A stretch of DNA of 56,510 nucleotides, from NCBI GenBank assembly GCA_022826025.1, contig JAJDVR010000026.1, forward strand, positions 1-56,510. Reading direction: 5' to 3'. The position numbers were made by a program, and so were the translations under genes. Positions within the stretch are counted from its first letter, which is position 1, and each line of letters starts with the position of its first letter. The DNA comes from Gemmatimonadota bacterium. Lineage in GTDB: Bacteria; Gemmatimonadota; Gemmatimonadetes; Longimicrobiales; Gaopeijiaceae. Of this stretch, positions 20,058 to 29,381 are shown piece after piece. The notes below the pieces were generated by a model. The model made no database searches. It was not told where the DNA came from and saw nothing but the letters and a program-made list of their open reading frames with translations.

Positions 20058-20960
20058 ATGACGCCGGTCCTTGAAGCGGTCCCCAACTTCAGCGAAGGCC
20101 GCGACCCTGCTCTGGTTCGCGAGTTCGCCCGGGTCATCTCCTCCGAGGGCGCCGAAGTCCTGGCTCGGACCGCCGATCCGGACCACCATCGTTCGGTCAT
20201 CTCCTTCGCCGGCCCTCCCCGGGTCGTGGAGCGGGCGGCCCTGTCGGTCGCGCGGCTGGCGGTGGAGGCCATCGACATGCGGCGGCACGCCGGCGTACAT
20301 CCGCGCGTCGGCGCTCTCGACGTGCTCCCGTTCATCCCGGCCCGGGGCCTTGCCCTGCAGGATGCGGCTGCGAGCGCGCGCAGGGTGGCGGAAGGGCTCG
20401 CCGCGATGGGGATACCCGTATACCTCTACGGGGCCGCCGGAACCGGCCGCTCCCTGTCCTCTCTGCGGGCCGGAGGGTTCGAGGCACTCACGGAGGGGTT
20501 CCCCGCCGGACGCGAGCCCGATATCCTGCCTCGGCCCTGGGCTCATCCCGGCGTCCATCCGACCGCCGGCGCGACCTGCGTCGGAGCCCGGCCGCCCCTC
20601 CTCGCGTGGAATGTTTGCGTATCGGGGTTATCGTTGGAGCAGGTGAAGGATGTCGCACGCCGACTGCGCGAGAGCGGCGGCGGATTTGTCGGGTTGAGGG
20701 CGCTGGGGCTATATCTGCCCTCCAGCGACATATTTCAGATCTCCATGAACCTGGAAGACATGGAAGGCACACCGCCCATGCGCGTTTTCGAAGCGATCGA
20801 AGCGGAAGTGGACGGGATGGGTGGCCGTATCACGCAAACCGAGGTCATCGGAACCATCCCCGAGACGCTGGTCCTTTCCGCGGCCGCCTCCCGCCTGAAT
20901 CTGCTGGATCCGGACCCGTCCCGGCTGCGCGGAGCTCTCCTTGCGGAGGTCCGTTCATGA
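20058..20960 (+). CDS. Glutamate formimidoyltransferase
   Basis: VLEAVPNFSEGRDPALV, DPDHHRSVISFAG, RHAGVHPRVGALDVLPFIP, AWNVCVSG; single-domain (no cyclodeaminase). Confidence 0.92.
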   Translation: MTPVLEAVPNFSEGRDPALVREFARVISSEGAEVLARTADPDHHRSVISFAGPPRVVERAALSVARLAVEAIDMRRHAGVHPRVGALDVLPFIPARGLALQDAAASARRVAEGLAAMGIPVYLYGAAGTGRSLSSLRAGGFEALTEGFPAGREPDILPRPWAHPGVHPTAGATCVGARPPLLAWNVCVSGLSLEQVKDVARRLRESGGGFVGLRALGLYLPSSDIFQISMNLEDMEGTPPMRVFEAIEAEVDGMGGRITQTEVIGTIPETLVLSAAASRLNLLDPDPSRLRGALLAEVRS

Positions 20961-21625
20961 CGACCGACGCGCGCCTGGAGCCGGTCGGGGATCCTCAGGG
21001 CACGGACCCGCCCGCGAATCCCCGGGAGGCGGCCCGCGAGTCCGAATCACCCTCCCGGTATGTCGACCTCAGGGCGCTGCTCCTGGACGAGAGGTCGGCA
21101 TCGGCGGCGACCCGACTGACCGAAGAAGATGAGAACGCGGAACCGGGCGAGGACTTCCGGGCCGCCTTGTCGCGCTTCAGAGCCCGTTTGATCCGCAACA
21201 TTCCTGCCGGGGATGCGCGCACCCATCAGGACATGGGCACTGCGTACCGGACCATGGGGCTCGGCCAGGAGGCCATAGGCGAGTTTCAACGCGCGGTCCG
21301 CGAGGACCCCGCGAACTCGGCGGCGCATGAGATGCTGGGTCGCTGCCTTCTCGACGCCGGCCATGCCGAACTCGCGGTCAGCACGCTGGCGAAGGCCCTC
21401 GACCTGCCCCTCGGGCGCGAAGACGACTTCCTGGGAATCTACTACTATATGGGGCGCGCCCAGGAGGCGTCCGGCAATCACGAGGCGGCGTGCGACTTCT
21501 ACAGGAAGACTCTCGCAATCGACATCGGCTTTCAGGATGTCGAGGCGCGCCTGCGCGATCTCGGCCGGGCGCTGCGGGGGACGACCGGCGAGTCGGCGGA
21601 TCCTGCTCCCGGCAGCCCCTCCTGA
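20957..21625 (+). CDS. Tetratricopeptide repeat protein
   Basis: TPR repeats (THQDMGTAYRTMGLGQEAIGEFQRAVREDPANSAAHEMLGRCLLDAGHAELAV...). ATG overlaps the upstream stop by 4 nt. Confidence 0.8.
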   Translation: MTTDARLEPVGDPQGTDPPANPREAARESESPSRYVDLRALLLDERSASAATRLTEEDENAEPGEDFRAALSRFRARLIRNIPAGDARTHQDMGTAYRTMGLGQEAIGEFQRAVREDPANSAAHEMLGRCLLDAGHAELAVSTLAKALDLPLGREDDFLGIYYYMGRAQEASGNHEAACDFYRKTLAIDIGFQDVEARLRDLGRALRGTTGESADPAPGSPS

Positions 21626-21669
21626 CCCGGCACGGACTGCCACGCTCACCCCTTTCCGGAAAGAGGTCG

Positions 21670-22668
21670 TTGACCCAGCCCGTCACCACGAACCCAGCCA
21701 CGCTTGCCCACATCCAGGAGCCGGTGCGAGAGGATCTGGAGCGCGTGCGCGAGGAACTCCGGCGCATCGTTCGCGCCAATCTGGGGATGACCGACGAGGT
21801 CAACCAGTACCTCCTGCTCATGCGGGGCAAGATGTTTCGCCCCACTCTGGTCCTCCTGGCGGACCGGATATGCGGGGGAGACGGGGATCCCGCCGTTACT
21901 CTGGCGGCGGCCGTCGAACTGGTGCACCTGGCCACCCTGGTGCACGACGATGCCGTGGACCACTCGGTGCTGCGCCGCGGCCTGCCCACGGTCAACGCGC
22001 TGTGGACACATCAGGTCGCGATCATCATGGGGGACTACCTTTACAGCCGCTCCGTCACCGAGCTGACGCGCGTCGGCAATCTGGACGTGCTGCGCTGCCT
22101 GGCGGTCGCCGCCAACGAGATGAGTCTGGGAGAAATGCGCCAGCTCACCTCCTACGACGCCCTGGACTTCTCCGAAAGGGACTACTACGCCCTGATCGCG
22201 GCCAAGACGGCATCCCTGATGGCCGCATCCTGCGAGATCGGCGCCCTCGCGACCGGGTCGGATCCCCGGTGCTCGGCGCTCAGGCGCTTCGGACACAATC
22301 TCGGGATGGCGTTTCAGATTGCCGACGACTTGCTCGACTACACCGGGACCGAGGCGGTGACCGGCAAACCGACGGGCCATGACCTGCGCCAGCGGAAGGT
22401 TACGCTGCCCCTGATCGGAGCGATGAAGGTGGCCGGGGCCAGGGAACGGCAAGGGATTCGCAGGTTCTTTTCCAGTCGTGATCCCTCCGACGAGGAGATC
22501 GCCGGGCTCATCGAGCTGGTGGAGGAACTTGGCGGGCTCGAGTACGCGCGCGAACGGGCGGAGCGCTACGCCGGCTGGGCGGCGTCGGCGCTCGAGGATC
22601 TGGAGTCGGGGTCCGCCAAACAGGCGCTGCTCACCTCGATCGCCTACGTGGTCGATCGGCGTCGATGA
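21670..22668 (+). CDS. Polyprenyl (trans-isoprenyl) diphosphate synthase
   Basis: KMFRPTLVLLADR, DDAVDHSVLRRGLPTVN (first DDxxD), DDLLDYTG (second). TTG start inferred. Confidence 0.93.
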   Translation: MTQPVTTNPATLAHIQEPVREDLERVREELRRIVRANLGMTDEVNQYLLLMRGKMFRPTLVLLADRICGGDGDPAVTLAAAVELVHLATLVHDDAVDHSVLRRGLPTVNALWTHQVAIIMGDYLYSRSVTELTRVGNLDVLRCLAVAANEMSLGEMRQLTSYDALDFSERDYYALIAAKTASLMAASCEIGALATGSDPRCSALRRFGHNLGMAFQIADDLLDYTGTEAVTGKPTGHDLRQRKVTLPLIGAMKVAGARERQGIRRFFSSRDPSDEEIAGLIELVEELGGLEYARERAERYAGWAASALEDLESGSAKQALLTSIAYVVDRRR

Positions 22669-22755
22669 ACCCTCCGGGACCCAGGCACGTGACGGGAGAC
22701 ACGAAGTCGTTACACAAGCTCCGCGGCCGGGATGGCCGCGGTCGGAGGTCGTCCA

Positions 22756-23037
22756 TTGGCTAAGTTGCTCGAAGCTCGAAGCAGATCATACTCCCGGGCC
22801 GTGGTGGTCGTGGTGGGTGGCTTCATCCTGGGTGCGCTGCTTACCCGTCTCGCCCAGTTCATGCCCGAGAGCGCGACCCGGGAGTTCCTTACCGCGGCGG
22901 TGACGGCGAGCCTGGGCCCGGTCTCCGTGGGACTGGTTGCGCTTGACATTACGCTCGGACCGCTGGCATTTCATTTCAACGTGCTCACGCTGGCCGGAAT
23001 CGGCATCGTCGCGCCGATCGTCCGCGCCTGGCTCTAG
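22756..23037 (+). CDS. DUF4321-like small membrane protein
   Basis: Two hydrophobic segments, SLGPVSVGLVALDITLGPLAFHFNVLTLAGIGI. TTG 22756 preferred over ATG 22732 because GGAGG (22744-22748) is correctly spaced. Confidence 0.6.
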   Translation: MAKLLEARSRSYSRAVVVVVGGFILGALLTRLAQFMPESATREFLTAAVTASLGPVSVGLVALDITLGPLAFHFNVLTLAGIGIVAPIVRAWL

Positions 23038-23155
23038 CAGCCCGCGGACGAACCCCGTCCGGACCCGGCGCGCGAGACGCCGGTATGAGTTAGATTGACC
23101 GGGCACGTCGAACGGACCAGCACGCTTCGCCGGTCATCAGCGGGAGGGAGCTGTC

Positions 23156-23434
23156 ATGGGATTCAGCGGACTTGGAATGTGGGAGATCATCCTGATCTTC
23201 CTGGTGTTCTTGCTTCTTTTCGGCGCCAAGCGCCTCCCGGAAATCGGCTCGTCGCTGGGCAAGGGGATTCGCGAATTCAAGAGTTCGGTGCGCGACATCG
23301 AGCGGGAGCTGAAGACACCCCAGCAGCCCAGGATGGTCGCGCCCTCTCCCGCGGAGAGTTCGGAAGAGGGTGGAGAGCCGCGGAAACTCGGTAGTCGAAC
23401 GGAAGCTGGCGCGGAAGCCGGAACGACGGCCTGA
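23156..23434 (+). CDS. tatA: Twin-arginine translocase subunit TatA/TatE
   Basis: MGFSGLGMWEIILIFLVFLLLFGAKRLPEIGSSLGKGIREFK. Confidence 0.95.
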   Translation: MGFSGLGMWEIILIFLVFLLLFGAKRLPEIGSSLGKGIREFKSSVRDIERELKTPQQPRMVAPSPAESSEEGGEPRKLGSRTEAGAEAGTTA

Positions 23435-23446
23435 GGGCGGCCCGGC

Positions 23447-25273
23447 CTACTGGAAGGCCAGCGGAAGCTGCGTCTGGTTCGCAGCCTCCTCCTGGGCCCG
23501 GAAGACCTCCCGGCGCCGATCGACGATGTCGGCGCGCTCACGCAGGCTGTTGATCCACTGGTCCAGCCGCTGCTGGCCCACCGTGCTCCCGATCATCGCG
23601 CGCTGAACCACCTTCTGCTCCTCCCAGGTAGTGCTGTCCGCGGGAATCCGCTCGGTCAGCTCGATGATGAACGCGCGTCCGTTGGCCTCCACGACGCCGC
23701 TCACCTGGCCCGGCTCCAGACCGAATGCGGTGCCGATGACCGTGTTCTGCCGGCCGAGTCCGGGCACGAAATCGCTGCGTGAGAACGGAGGCGACTCCTC
23801 GATGTCGGCCTCCAGGCGCTCGGCGATCTGTTCCAGGGTGCCCCCGGCCAGGGCGGCGTCTTCGGCCTGTGACAGAGCACGCCCGAGCTTCTTTTCCAGC
23901 CTCAGGGTTCGTTCGATGGCTGCGCGCGCCTGTTCGAGCGGCAGAACCCCCTCCGGCTCACGGCCGACCAGCTCCAGTGCGTAGAAGGCTTCGGCGTTCT
24001 CGAAGACGGGGCTGACGTCCCCGTCCTCCGCTTCCTCGAACGCCCACTCCGACCCCTCGCGCACCTGGCCCGCACCCAGCACGAAGGGGAACTCCTCGGT
24101 GATGTCGACCGGGTTGGCCTCTAGGCCCAACTCGGACGCTGCTTCCCTGAGGGGGAGGTTCTCGCCCAGCACTTCGAGGGAGTCGGCCGTGGTCAGCAGA
24201 TCGATTTCGGAGGCGTCGGTGCGCTCCACGGGCACCAGGATGTGGCGTGCGCTCACCGAGTCCGCGGTGCGCGAGGTCACTTCGATGAGGTGCCAACCGA
24301 ACTGCGTGCCGACCGGCTCGGAAACCGTTTCCAGCGGCGCGCTGAACGCCACCGAGTCGAATTCGGGCACCATCATCCCCCGGGGGAAGGTTCCCAGGTC
24401 TCCGCCCAGCGCGGCCGAACCCTCGTCCGCCGATTCCTCCCCGGCCAGCTCGGCGAAGTCGGCGCCCTCGAGGATCTCCTGGCGGATCTCCTCGGCACGC
24501 TCGCGAGCGGCCGCCGTGTCGGCCGCAGTCGGATCCTTGTCGAGCACGACCGAGACCACGGTAGCCCTCGAGGGCACGGCGAACTCGTCACGGTTCTCCC
24601 GGTAGTACGCGGCGATTTCCGCATCGGAGACCTCGACCTCGCCATCGCTGATGCGCGTCGCCGGATCCAGCGACAGGTAGCGGACTTCGGCCTGCTCGTT
24701 CTCGTCCCTGTACGCCGACCAGAGGGCCGCGTCGGGGAGGTAGATGCCCGTGCTCAGCTGCCGCAGGAGCTTGGTGCGGGGGATGATGTCGCGGTAGTAG
24801 GCTTCGAGCTCCAGCAGAGCGACCTCCGAAGCGGTGGCGAGGTAGTCCTGGTACTTCTGCATGTCGAAGACGCCGTCGGTCTGGAAGCCCTCGAGCGACT
24901 GGAACTGCGGCGGAGGGCTGAAGCGCGCGGCCTGCCGGATCTCGTCGTCGCTCACCCGGATGCCGCGCCGTTCGAGTTCCCGCTGGATCAGGATCTGGGT
25001 CACGACGTCGTCGAAGGCGGCATCCTCGATTTCAAGGTTCTGGTCGGAGGTGATCGCCTCTTCCTGGGCCAGTTGCGTCTGCTCGTAGAGGTTGCGATAG
25101 GCGAACTGGTACTGGTCGTACATGACCGGCACGCCATCGACCTCACCCAGCTCGCTCAACCCGGAGGTGCGCCCGGTAATGTCCATTCCCCACTCGAAGA
25201 CCATGAGCGCGGCGAACGCCAGCGCGGTGATCATCATGATCCACTTCGTGTTGTCCCGCATGGTCCGCATCAT
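23447..25273 (-). CDS. ppiD: PpiD/SurA-like membrane-anchored peptidylprolyl isomerase
   Basis: N-terminal TM anchor MRDNTKWIMMITALAFAALMVFEWG; SurA_N-like region; parvulin-type FGWHLIEV and ARHILV. Confidence 0.9.
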   Translation of the reverse strand: MMRTMRDNTKWIMMITALAFAALMVFEWGMDITGRTSGLSELGEVDGVPVMYDQYQFAYRNLYEQTQLAQEEAITSDQNLEIEDAAFDDVVTQILIQRELERRGIRVSDDEIRQAARFSPPPQFQSLEGFQTDGVFDMQKYQDYLATASEVALLELEAYYRDIIPRTKLLRQLSTGIYLPDAALWSAYRDENEQAEVRYLSLDPATRISDGEVEVSDAEIAAYYRENRDEFAVPSRATVVSVVLDKDPTAADTAAARERAEEIRQEILEGADFAELAGEESADEGSAALGGDLGTFPRGMMVPEFDSVAFSAPLETVSEPVGTQFGWHLIEVTSRTADSVSARHILVPVERTDASEIDLLTTADSLEVLGENLPLREAASELGLEANPVDITEEFPFVLGAGQVREGSEWAFEEAEDGDVSPVFENAEAFYALELVGREPEGVLPLEQARAAIERTLRLEKKLGRALSQAEDAALAGGTLEQIAERLEADIEESPPFSRSDFVPGLGRQNTVIGTAFGLEPGQVSGVVEANGRAFIIELTERIPADSTTWEEQKVVQRAMIGSTVGQQRLDQWINSLRERADIVDRRREVFRAQEEAANQTQLPLAFQ

Positions 25274-25345
25274 GGCGAGGCGTCTCCTGGCGTGTCCGGG
25301 GCCGGCAAGAATGGTGTGATCGCGGGAATATACCGCAAGGGACGC

Positions 25346-25374
25346 AATTTACGGGAATGCAGGACGGCTCTCAA
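25346..25374 (-). promoter_or_regulatory. Candidate promoter for ppiD, TTGAGA-17-TAAATT (minus strand)
   Basis: + strand TCTCAA 25369-25374 (TTGAGA on -) and AATTTA 25346-25351 (TAAATT on -), 17-nt spacer, upstream of the ppiD start. Confidence 0.6.
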
Positions 25375-25396
25375 GCGAGGCCCCGGAAGGGGTCCG

Positions 25397-25426
25397 TTGA
25401 CACCCTTCGCGGCGGCTCCCTACCTT
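25397..25426 (+). promoter_or_regulatory. Candidate promoter, TTGACA-18-TACCTT
   Basis: Exact consensus -35 TTGACA 25397-25402, 18-nt spacer, TACCTT 25421-25426; upstream of the TPR-aroQ genes. Confidence 0.55.
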
Positions 25427-25518
25427 TCCCGGTTGACGCGCGAGGGCCTCCCGCGAATTCGACGCGCGTCCCCCGAGCCGCGCGGTGCCGCGTCTTTCCT
25501 CTTTCCGGGAGCCTGCCT

Positions 25519-26421
25519 GTGGATCAGTCGCTGGAGCGGAGGATTCGCAGGCTCTACTCCTGCTTCCACTCTCCGGAGGATCGACAGGGCCGTTCGTTCG
25601 TGCCCCTGGCGGACGCCTACAGGCGGGCGGGGGATCTGGTGCGGGCCAGGCTCCTGCTCGAAGAGGGTCTGCGGCGTCATCCCGATTTCGCGAGCGCACA
25701 TGTGGTGGCGATGCGGATCGCCCGTGATGTTTCGGACCATGCGGGAACTCTGGCCGCCACCCGACGCGTACTTGAGCTCGATCCGGGCAACGTGGAGGCG
25801 CAGCAGGTTCTGGCCAGGGTCGGTCCTCTCGTCGAGGACGCCCCGGCGTCCGCCTCCCGGGATAACGGCGATGCCGAGCTCCCGGACGAGTCATGGATGG
25901 CCGGCGACGCGGGCGTATGGGCCGCAGGGACCGACAGCGGACTGGCCTCGGTCGATCCGGTTGCTCTGGAAGCCGAGGAAGAGCAGGTGGCCGTAGAGGA
26001 GCCCGAAGGGGAGCAGCCGGCCGCCGCTGAGGCCGAGGAACAGAAATACGCTCCGGTGTCGAAGAAGGGAGCGGGAGGAGGTAGCCGTCCAACCGGGATC
26101 CCGATCGAGACACCGGCCGCTTCCGACGCCGTAGAGGACGCGGGCATCTACACACGCACCATGGGCCGGCTCTACGAACAGCAGGGGCTCCATGCGCAGG
26201 CGATCGCGGTCTACGAGCGGCTTCTCGAATCCGAACCCGGAGACGCAGCGCTCGTGAGCCGTCTGGAGCGCCTTCGCCGGCAACCCGGGGCCGAAGCATC
26301 CGGTGAGACGGCGAAGACGCCGGATGTCCTCCCGGTGCCCGGTGGCGGTCCGGAGGTCGTTCCGATCGAGTCGCTGGCGCCCGATGCGCCCAGCGCCGGC
26401 GCGCGCGAGGGGGCGCCGTGA
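25519..26421 (+). CDS. Tetratricopeptide repeat protein
   Basis: PLADAYRRAGDLVRARLLLEEGLRRHPDFASAH and GRLYEQQGLHAQAIAVYERLLESEPGDAALVSRLERL, joined by an acidic linker. GTG start inferred. Confidence 0.8.
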   Translation: MDQSLERRIRRLYSCFHSPEDRQGRSFVPLADAYRRAGDLVRARLLLEEGLRRHPDFASAHVVAMRIARDVSDHAGTLAATRRVLELDPGNVEAQQVLARVGPLVEDAPASASRDNGDAELPDESWMAGDAGVWAAGTDSGLASVDPVALEAEEEQVAVEEPEGEQPAAAEAEEQKYAPVSKKGAGGGSRPTGIPIETPAASDAVEDAGIYTRTMGRLYEQQGLHAQAIAVYERLLESEPGDAALVSRLERLRRQPGAEASGETAKTPDVLPVPGGGPEVVPIESLAPDAPSAGAREGAP

Positions 26422-26855
26422 GGATCGCGATCGTACACGGAGCCAACCTGCGCATGCTGGGACGACGCGAACCGGAGGTGTACGGCTCGGACACGCTCGA
26501 GGACATCAACAGGCGCCTTCGCACACTGGCGGAGGAACTCGGAGCGGAAGTCGAGATCTTCCAGTCCAATTCGGAGGGGGCGATTCTCGACTATCTGGAG
26601 GAAGCCGCGCCCCGGATCGACGGCGTCCTGATCAATCCAGGGGCGTTTACGCACACCAGCGTCGCCCTGCGGGACGCCCTCGCGGGGATCGGGAGACCCT
26701 TCGTAGAGGTACATCTGTCGAACCCGGCGGCGCGCGAATCCTTCCGGCACCGGTCGTACCTGGCGCCCGTTGCCGCGGGCGTAGTCGCCGGTTTTCGCGC
26801 GGAAAGCTATCTTCTTGCCCTTCGAGGGCTTCTGGCACACCTGTCCGGGGATTGA
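26418..26855 (+). CDS. aroQ: Type II 3-dehydroquinate dehydratase
   Basis: HGANLRMLGRREPEVYG, FQSNSEGAILDYL, LINPGAFTHTSVALRDAL, EVHLSN. Confidence 0.95.
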   Translation: MRIAIVHGANLRMLGRREPEVYGSDTLEDINRRLRTLAEELGAEVEIFQSNSEGAILDYLEEAAPRIDGVLINPGAFTHTSVALRDALAGIGRPFVEVHLSNPAARESFRHRSYLAPVAAGVVAGFRAESYLLALRGLLAHLSGD

Positions 26856-26898
26856 TTGCCGTTCCCGGGAGGGCGCCACTCAACTGAATCGAGGCTGC

Positions 26899-27465
26899 AT
26901 GGCCACTACAGCCGATTTTCGCAATGGCATGATCCTGGACATCGGCGGTGTCCTCTGGGCGATCACGTATTTTCAGCACGTCAAGCCGGGGAAGGGCGGC
27001 GCGTTCGTACGCACGCGGCTCAAGAACGTGCTGGACGGCCACGTGGTGGAGAAGACCTTCCGGGCGGGGGAGCGGGTGAGGGGCGTTCGCCTGGAGCGCC
27101 GTCCCATGCAGTACAGCTACACCGACGGCGCATTCTTCCATTTCATGGACCTGCGCACCTACGACATGCATGCGGTCTCGGGAAGCATGGTCGGAGATGA
27201 GCAGTTGAAATACCTGAAGGAGAATATGGAGTGCGAAGTCCTGGTCCATGACGACGCCGCCATCGCCGTGGAGCTCCCGGCCTTCGTCGAGCTCGAAGTG
27301 ACCGGCACGGAGCCCGGCGTGCGGGGCGATACGGCCCAGGGCGGCACCAAGCCGGCCACCCTGGAGACCGGGGCGGTGGTCCAGGTTCCCCTTTTCGTGG
27401 AGGTGGGTGACGTGCTCAGGGTGGATCGCAGGGAGGACAAGTACTTGACCCGGGTGACGTCATGA
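26899..27465 (+). CDS. efp: Elongation factor P
   Basis: [21 protein letters not shown], three-domain EF-P length, conserved C-terminal region. Confidence 0.95.
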   Translation: MATTADFRNGMILDIGGVLWAITYFQHVKPGKGGAFVRTRLKNVLDGHVVEKTFRAGERVRGVRLERRPMQYSYTDGAFFHFMDLRTYDMHAVSGSMVGDEQLKYLKENMECEVLVHDDAAIAVELPAFVELEVTGTEPGVRGDTAQGGTKPATLETGAVVQVPLFVEVGDVLRVDRREDKYLTRVTS

Positions 27466-27959
27466 TCGACGCCGAGTTCGTCGAGCGCCTCATCCGCGCG
27501 GTGGATGAGAGCGGGATCGACACCGTGGAGATCCGGCGCGGCGGCACGCGCGTGCGGGTCAGCAAGACCCCCCCGCCAGCTCCGGTCCGGACCGAAGCGC
27601 AAGCCGGACCCGTTGCGGGGGCGGTCGAATCACCAGCCTCCGGGGACGGCGCCTCGGCTGCCTCGCCGGAATCGACGGTTGCGGACGACTCGGCCGCACG
27701 GGAACAGCCGGCCACGACGCTGATCGAGATCAAGTCGCCGATGGTGGGGACCTTCTACCGCGCCGGAGCCCCGGGAGCCCCACCCTACGTCGACACCGGA
27801 CAGAGAATCTCCGAGGGGGACACGCTCTGCATCATCGAAGCCATGAAGCTCATGAACGAGTTCGAGAGCGACATCAGCGGAACCATCGAGGAGATCCTGG
27901 TGGACGACGGCGAGCCGGTGGAGTACGGACAGGTGCTTTTCAGGGTGGCGCCGGTCTGA
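27462..27959 (+). CDS. accB: Biotin carboxyl carrier protein of acetyl-CoA carboxylase
   Basis: [22 protein letters not shown], biotinylation motif EAMKLMNE. Confidence 0.96.
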   Translation: MIDAEFVERLIRAVDESGIDTVEIRRGGTRVRVSKTPPPAPVRTEAQAGPVAGAVESPASGDGASAASPESTVADDSAAREQPATTLIEIKSPMVGTFYRAGAPGAPPYVDTGQRISEGDTLCIIEAMKLMNEFESDISGTIEEILVDDGEPVEYGQVLFRVAPV

Positions 27960-28028
27960 GCGGGCCGCGCCCCTTCGGCCGGGGTTCAACGGGCTCGACC
28001 CGACGCGCGCGTTGCGGGAGCTTTACCG

Positions 28029-29378
28029 GTGTTCGCTAAGGTACTGATCGCCAACCGGGGCGAGATCGCCCTCCGTATCATCCGCGCGTGCCACGAGCTC
28101 GGCGTCGAAGCCGTGGCGGTTTTCTCCGAGGCGGACCGGGACTCGCTGCACGTGCGCTTCGCGGATGAGGCGGTCTGCATCGGGCCGCCGTCGGTGACGG
28201 AGAGCTACCTGAACATCCCGCGGATCATCGCCGCGGCGGAGATCACGGGCGCGGAAGCGATCCATCCCGGCTACGGGCTGCTCGCGGAGAACGCGGAGTT
28301 TTCCGAGATCTGCGATGCCGCCGGCATCACCTTCATCGGCCCGACCGCGGACCAGATTCGGGCCATGGGCGACAAGGTCGTGGCGCGCGAGACGATGATG
28401 GAGATCGGGGTGCCCACCGTGCCGGGTTCGGAGGGGGCGCTGAACAGCGTGCGCGAAGCCCTTCGGCTCGCGGACGAGATCGCGTACCCGGTGATGGTCA
28501 AGGCCGCCGCGGGCGGCGGCGGCAAGGGAATGCGCATCGCGCGCGACGCCGGCGAGCTGGAACGGGTCTTCGGTTCGACCCGGATGGAGGCGCAGGCGGC
28601 GTTCGGAGATTCCTCGGTCTACCTGGAGAAGCTCATCGAGCGGCCGCGCCATGTGGAAATTCAGGTTTTCGGGGACAGGCATGGTCGTGTGGTGCATCTG
28701 GGCGAGCGGGACTGCTCCGTTCAGCGCCGCCACCAGAAGCTCATCGAGGAGGCGCCGGCCCATGGACTGTCACCCGGATTGCGCGAGGAGATGGGCCGCG
28801 CCGCCGTGCGGGGAGCGGCGGGCATAGAATACGCCGGCGCGGGCACGGTGGAGTTCCTGCTGGATCCCTCGGGGGCGTTCTACTTCATCGAGATGAATAC
28901 CCGCATCCAGGTAGAGCATCCGGTAACGGAGGTGACGACCGGCCTTGATCTGGTGAAGGAGCAGATCCGGGTGGCGTTCGGGGCCCCGCTCTCGTTTCCG
29001 CCCGAGCCCGCCAATCACCGTGGACACGCCATCGAGTTCCGGATCAACGCCGAGGATCCGGAGCGGGACTTCATGCCGGCGCCGGGAAAAATCGATGTCT
29101 TCCATCCACCCGCGGGTCCCGGGATTCGCCTCGACACGCACGTCTACGCCGGCTATACGGTCCCCCGCTACTACGATTCGCTGCTGGCCAAGGTCATCGT
29201 GAGCGCGGCCACCCGCCGGGAGGCGATCGACCGGGCCCGGCACAGCCTGGACAACTTCGTGGTGGGCGGCGTGCCCACGACCCTGAGTTTCCTCTCGCGC
29301 ATCCTGCGGGACTCGCGCTTTGTGGAGGGAGCGGTCGACACCAGCCTGGTGGAGCGCCTGATGAGCGAGGCGGCGTAG
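28029..29378 (+). CDS. accC: Biotin carboxylase
   Basis: KVLIANRGEIALRIIRACHELG, HPGYGLLAENAEF, GGGGKGMRIA, FIEMNTRIQVEHPVTE. Confidence 0.97.
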   Translation: MFAKVLIANRGEIALRIIRACHELGVEAVAVFSEADRDSLHVRFADEAVCIGPPSVTESYLNIPRIIAAAEITGAEAIHPGYGLLAENAEFSEICDAAGITFIGPTADQIRAMGDKVVARETMMEIGVPTVPGSEGALNSVREALRLADEIAYPVMVKAAAGGGGKGMRIARDAGELERVFGSTRMEAQAAFGDSSVYLEKLIERPRHVEIQVFGDRHGRVVHLGERDCSVQRRHQKLIEEAPAHGLSPGLREEMGRAAVRGAAGIEYAGAGTVEFLLDPSGAFYFIEMNTRIQVEHPVTEVTTGLDLVKEQIRVAFGAPLSFPPEPANHRGHAIEFRINAEDPERDFMPAPGKIDVFHPPAGPGIRLDTHVYAGYTVPRYYDSLLAKVIVSAATRREAIDRARHSLDNFVVGGVPTTLSFLSRILRDSRFVEGAVDTSLVERLMSEAA

Positions 29379-29381
29379 GCG

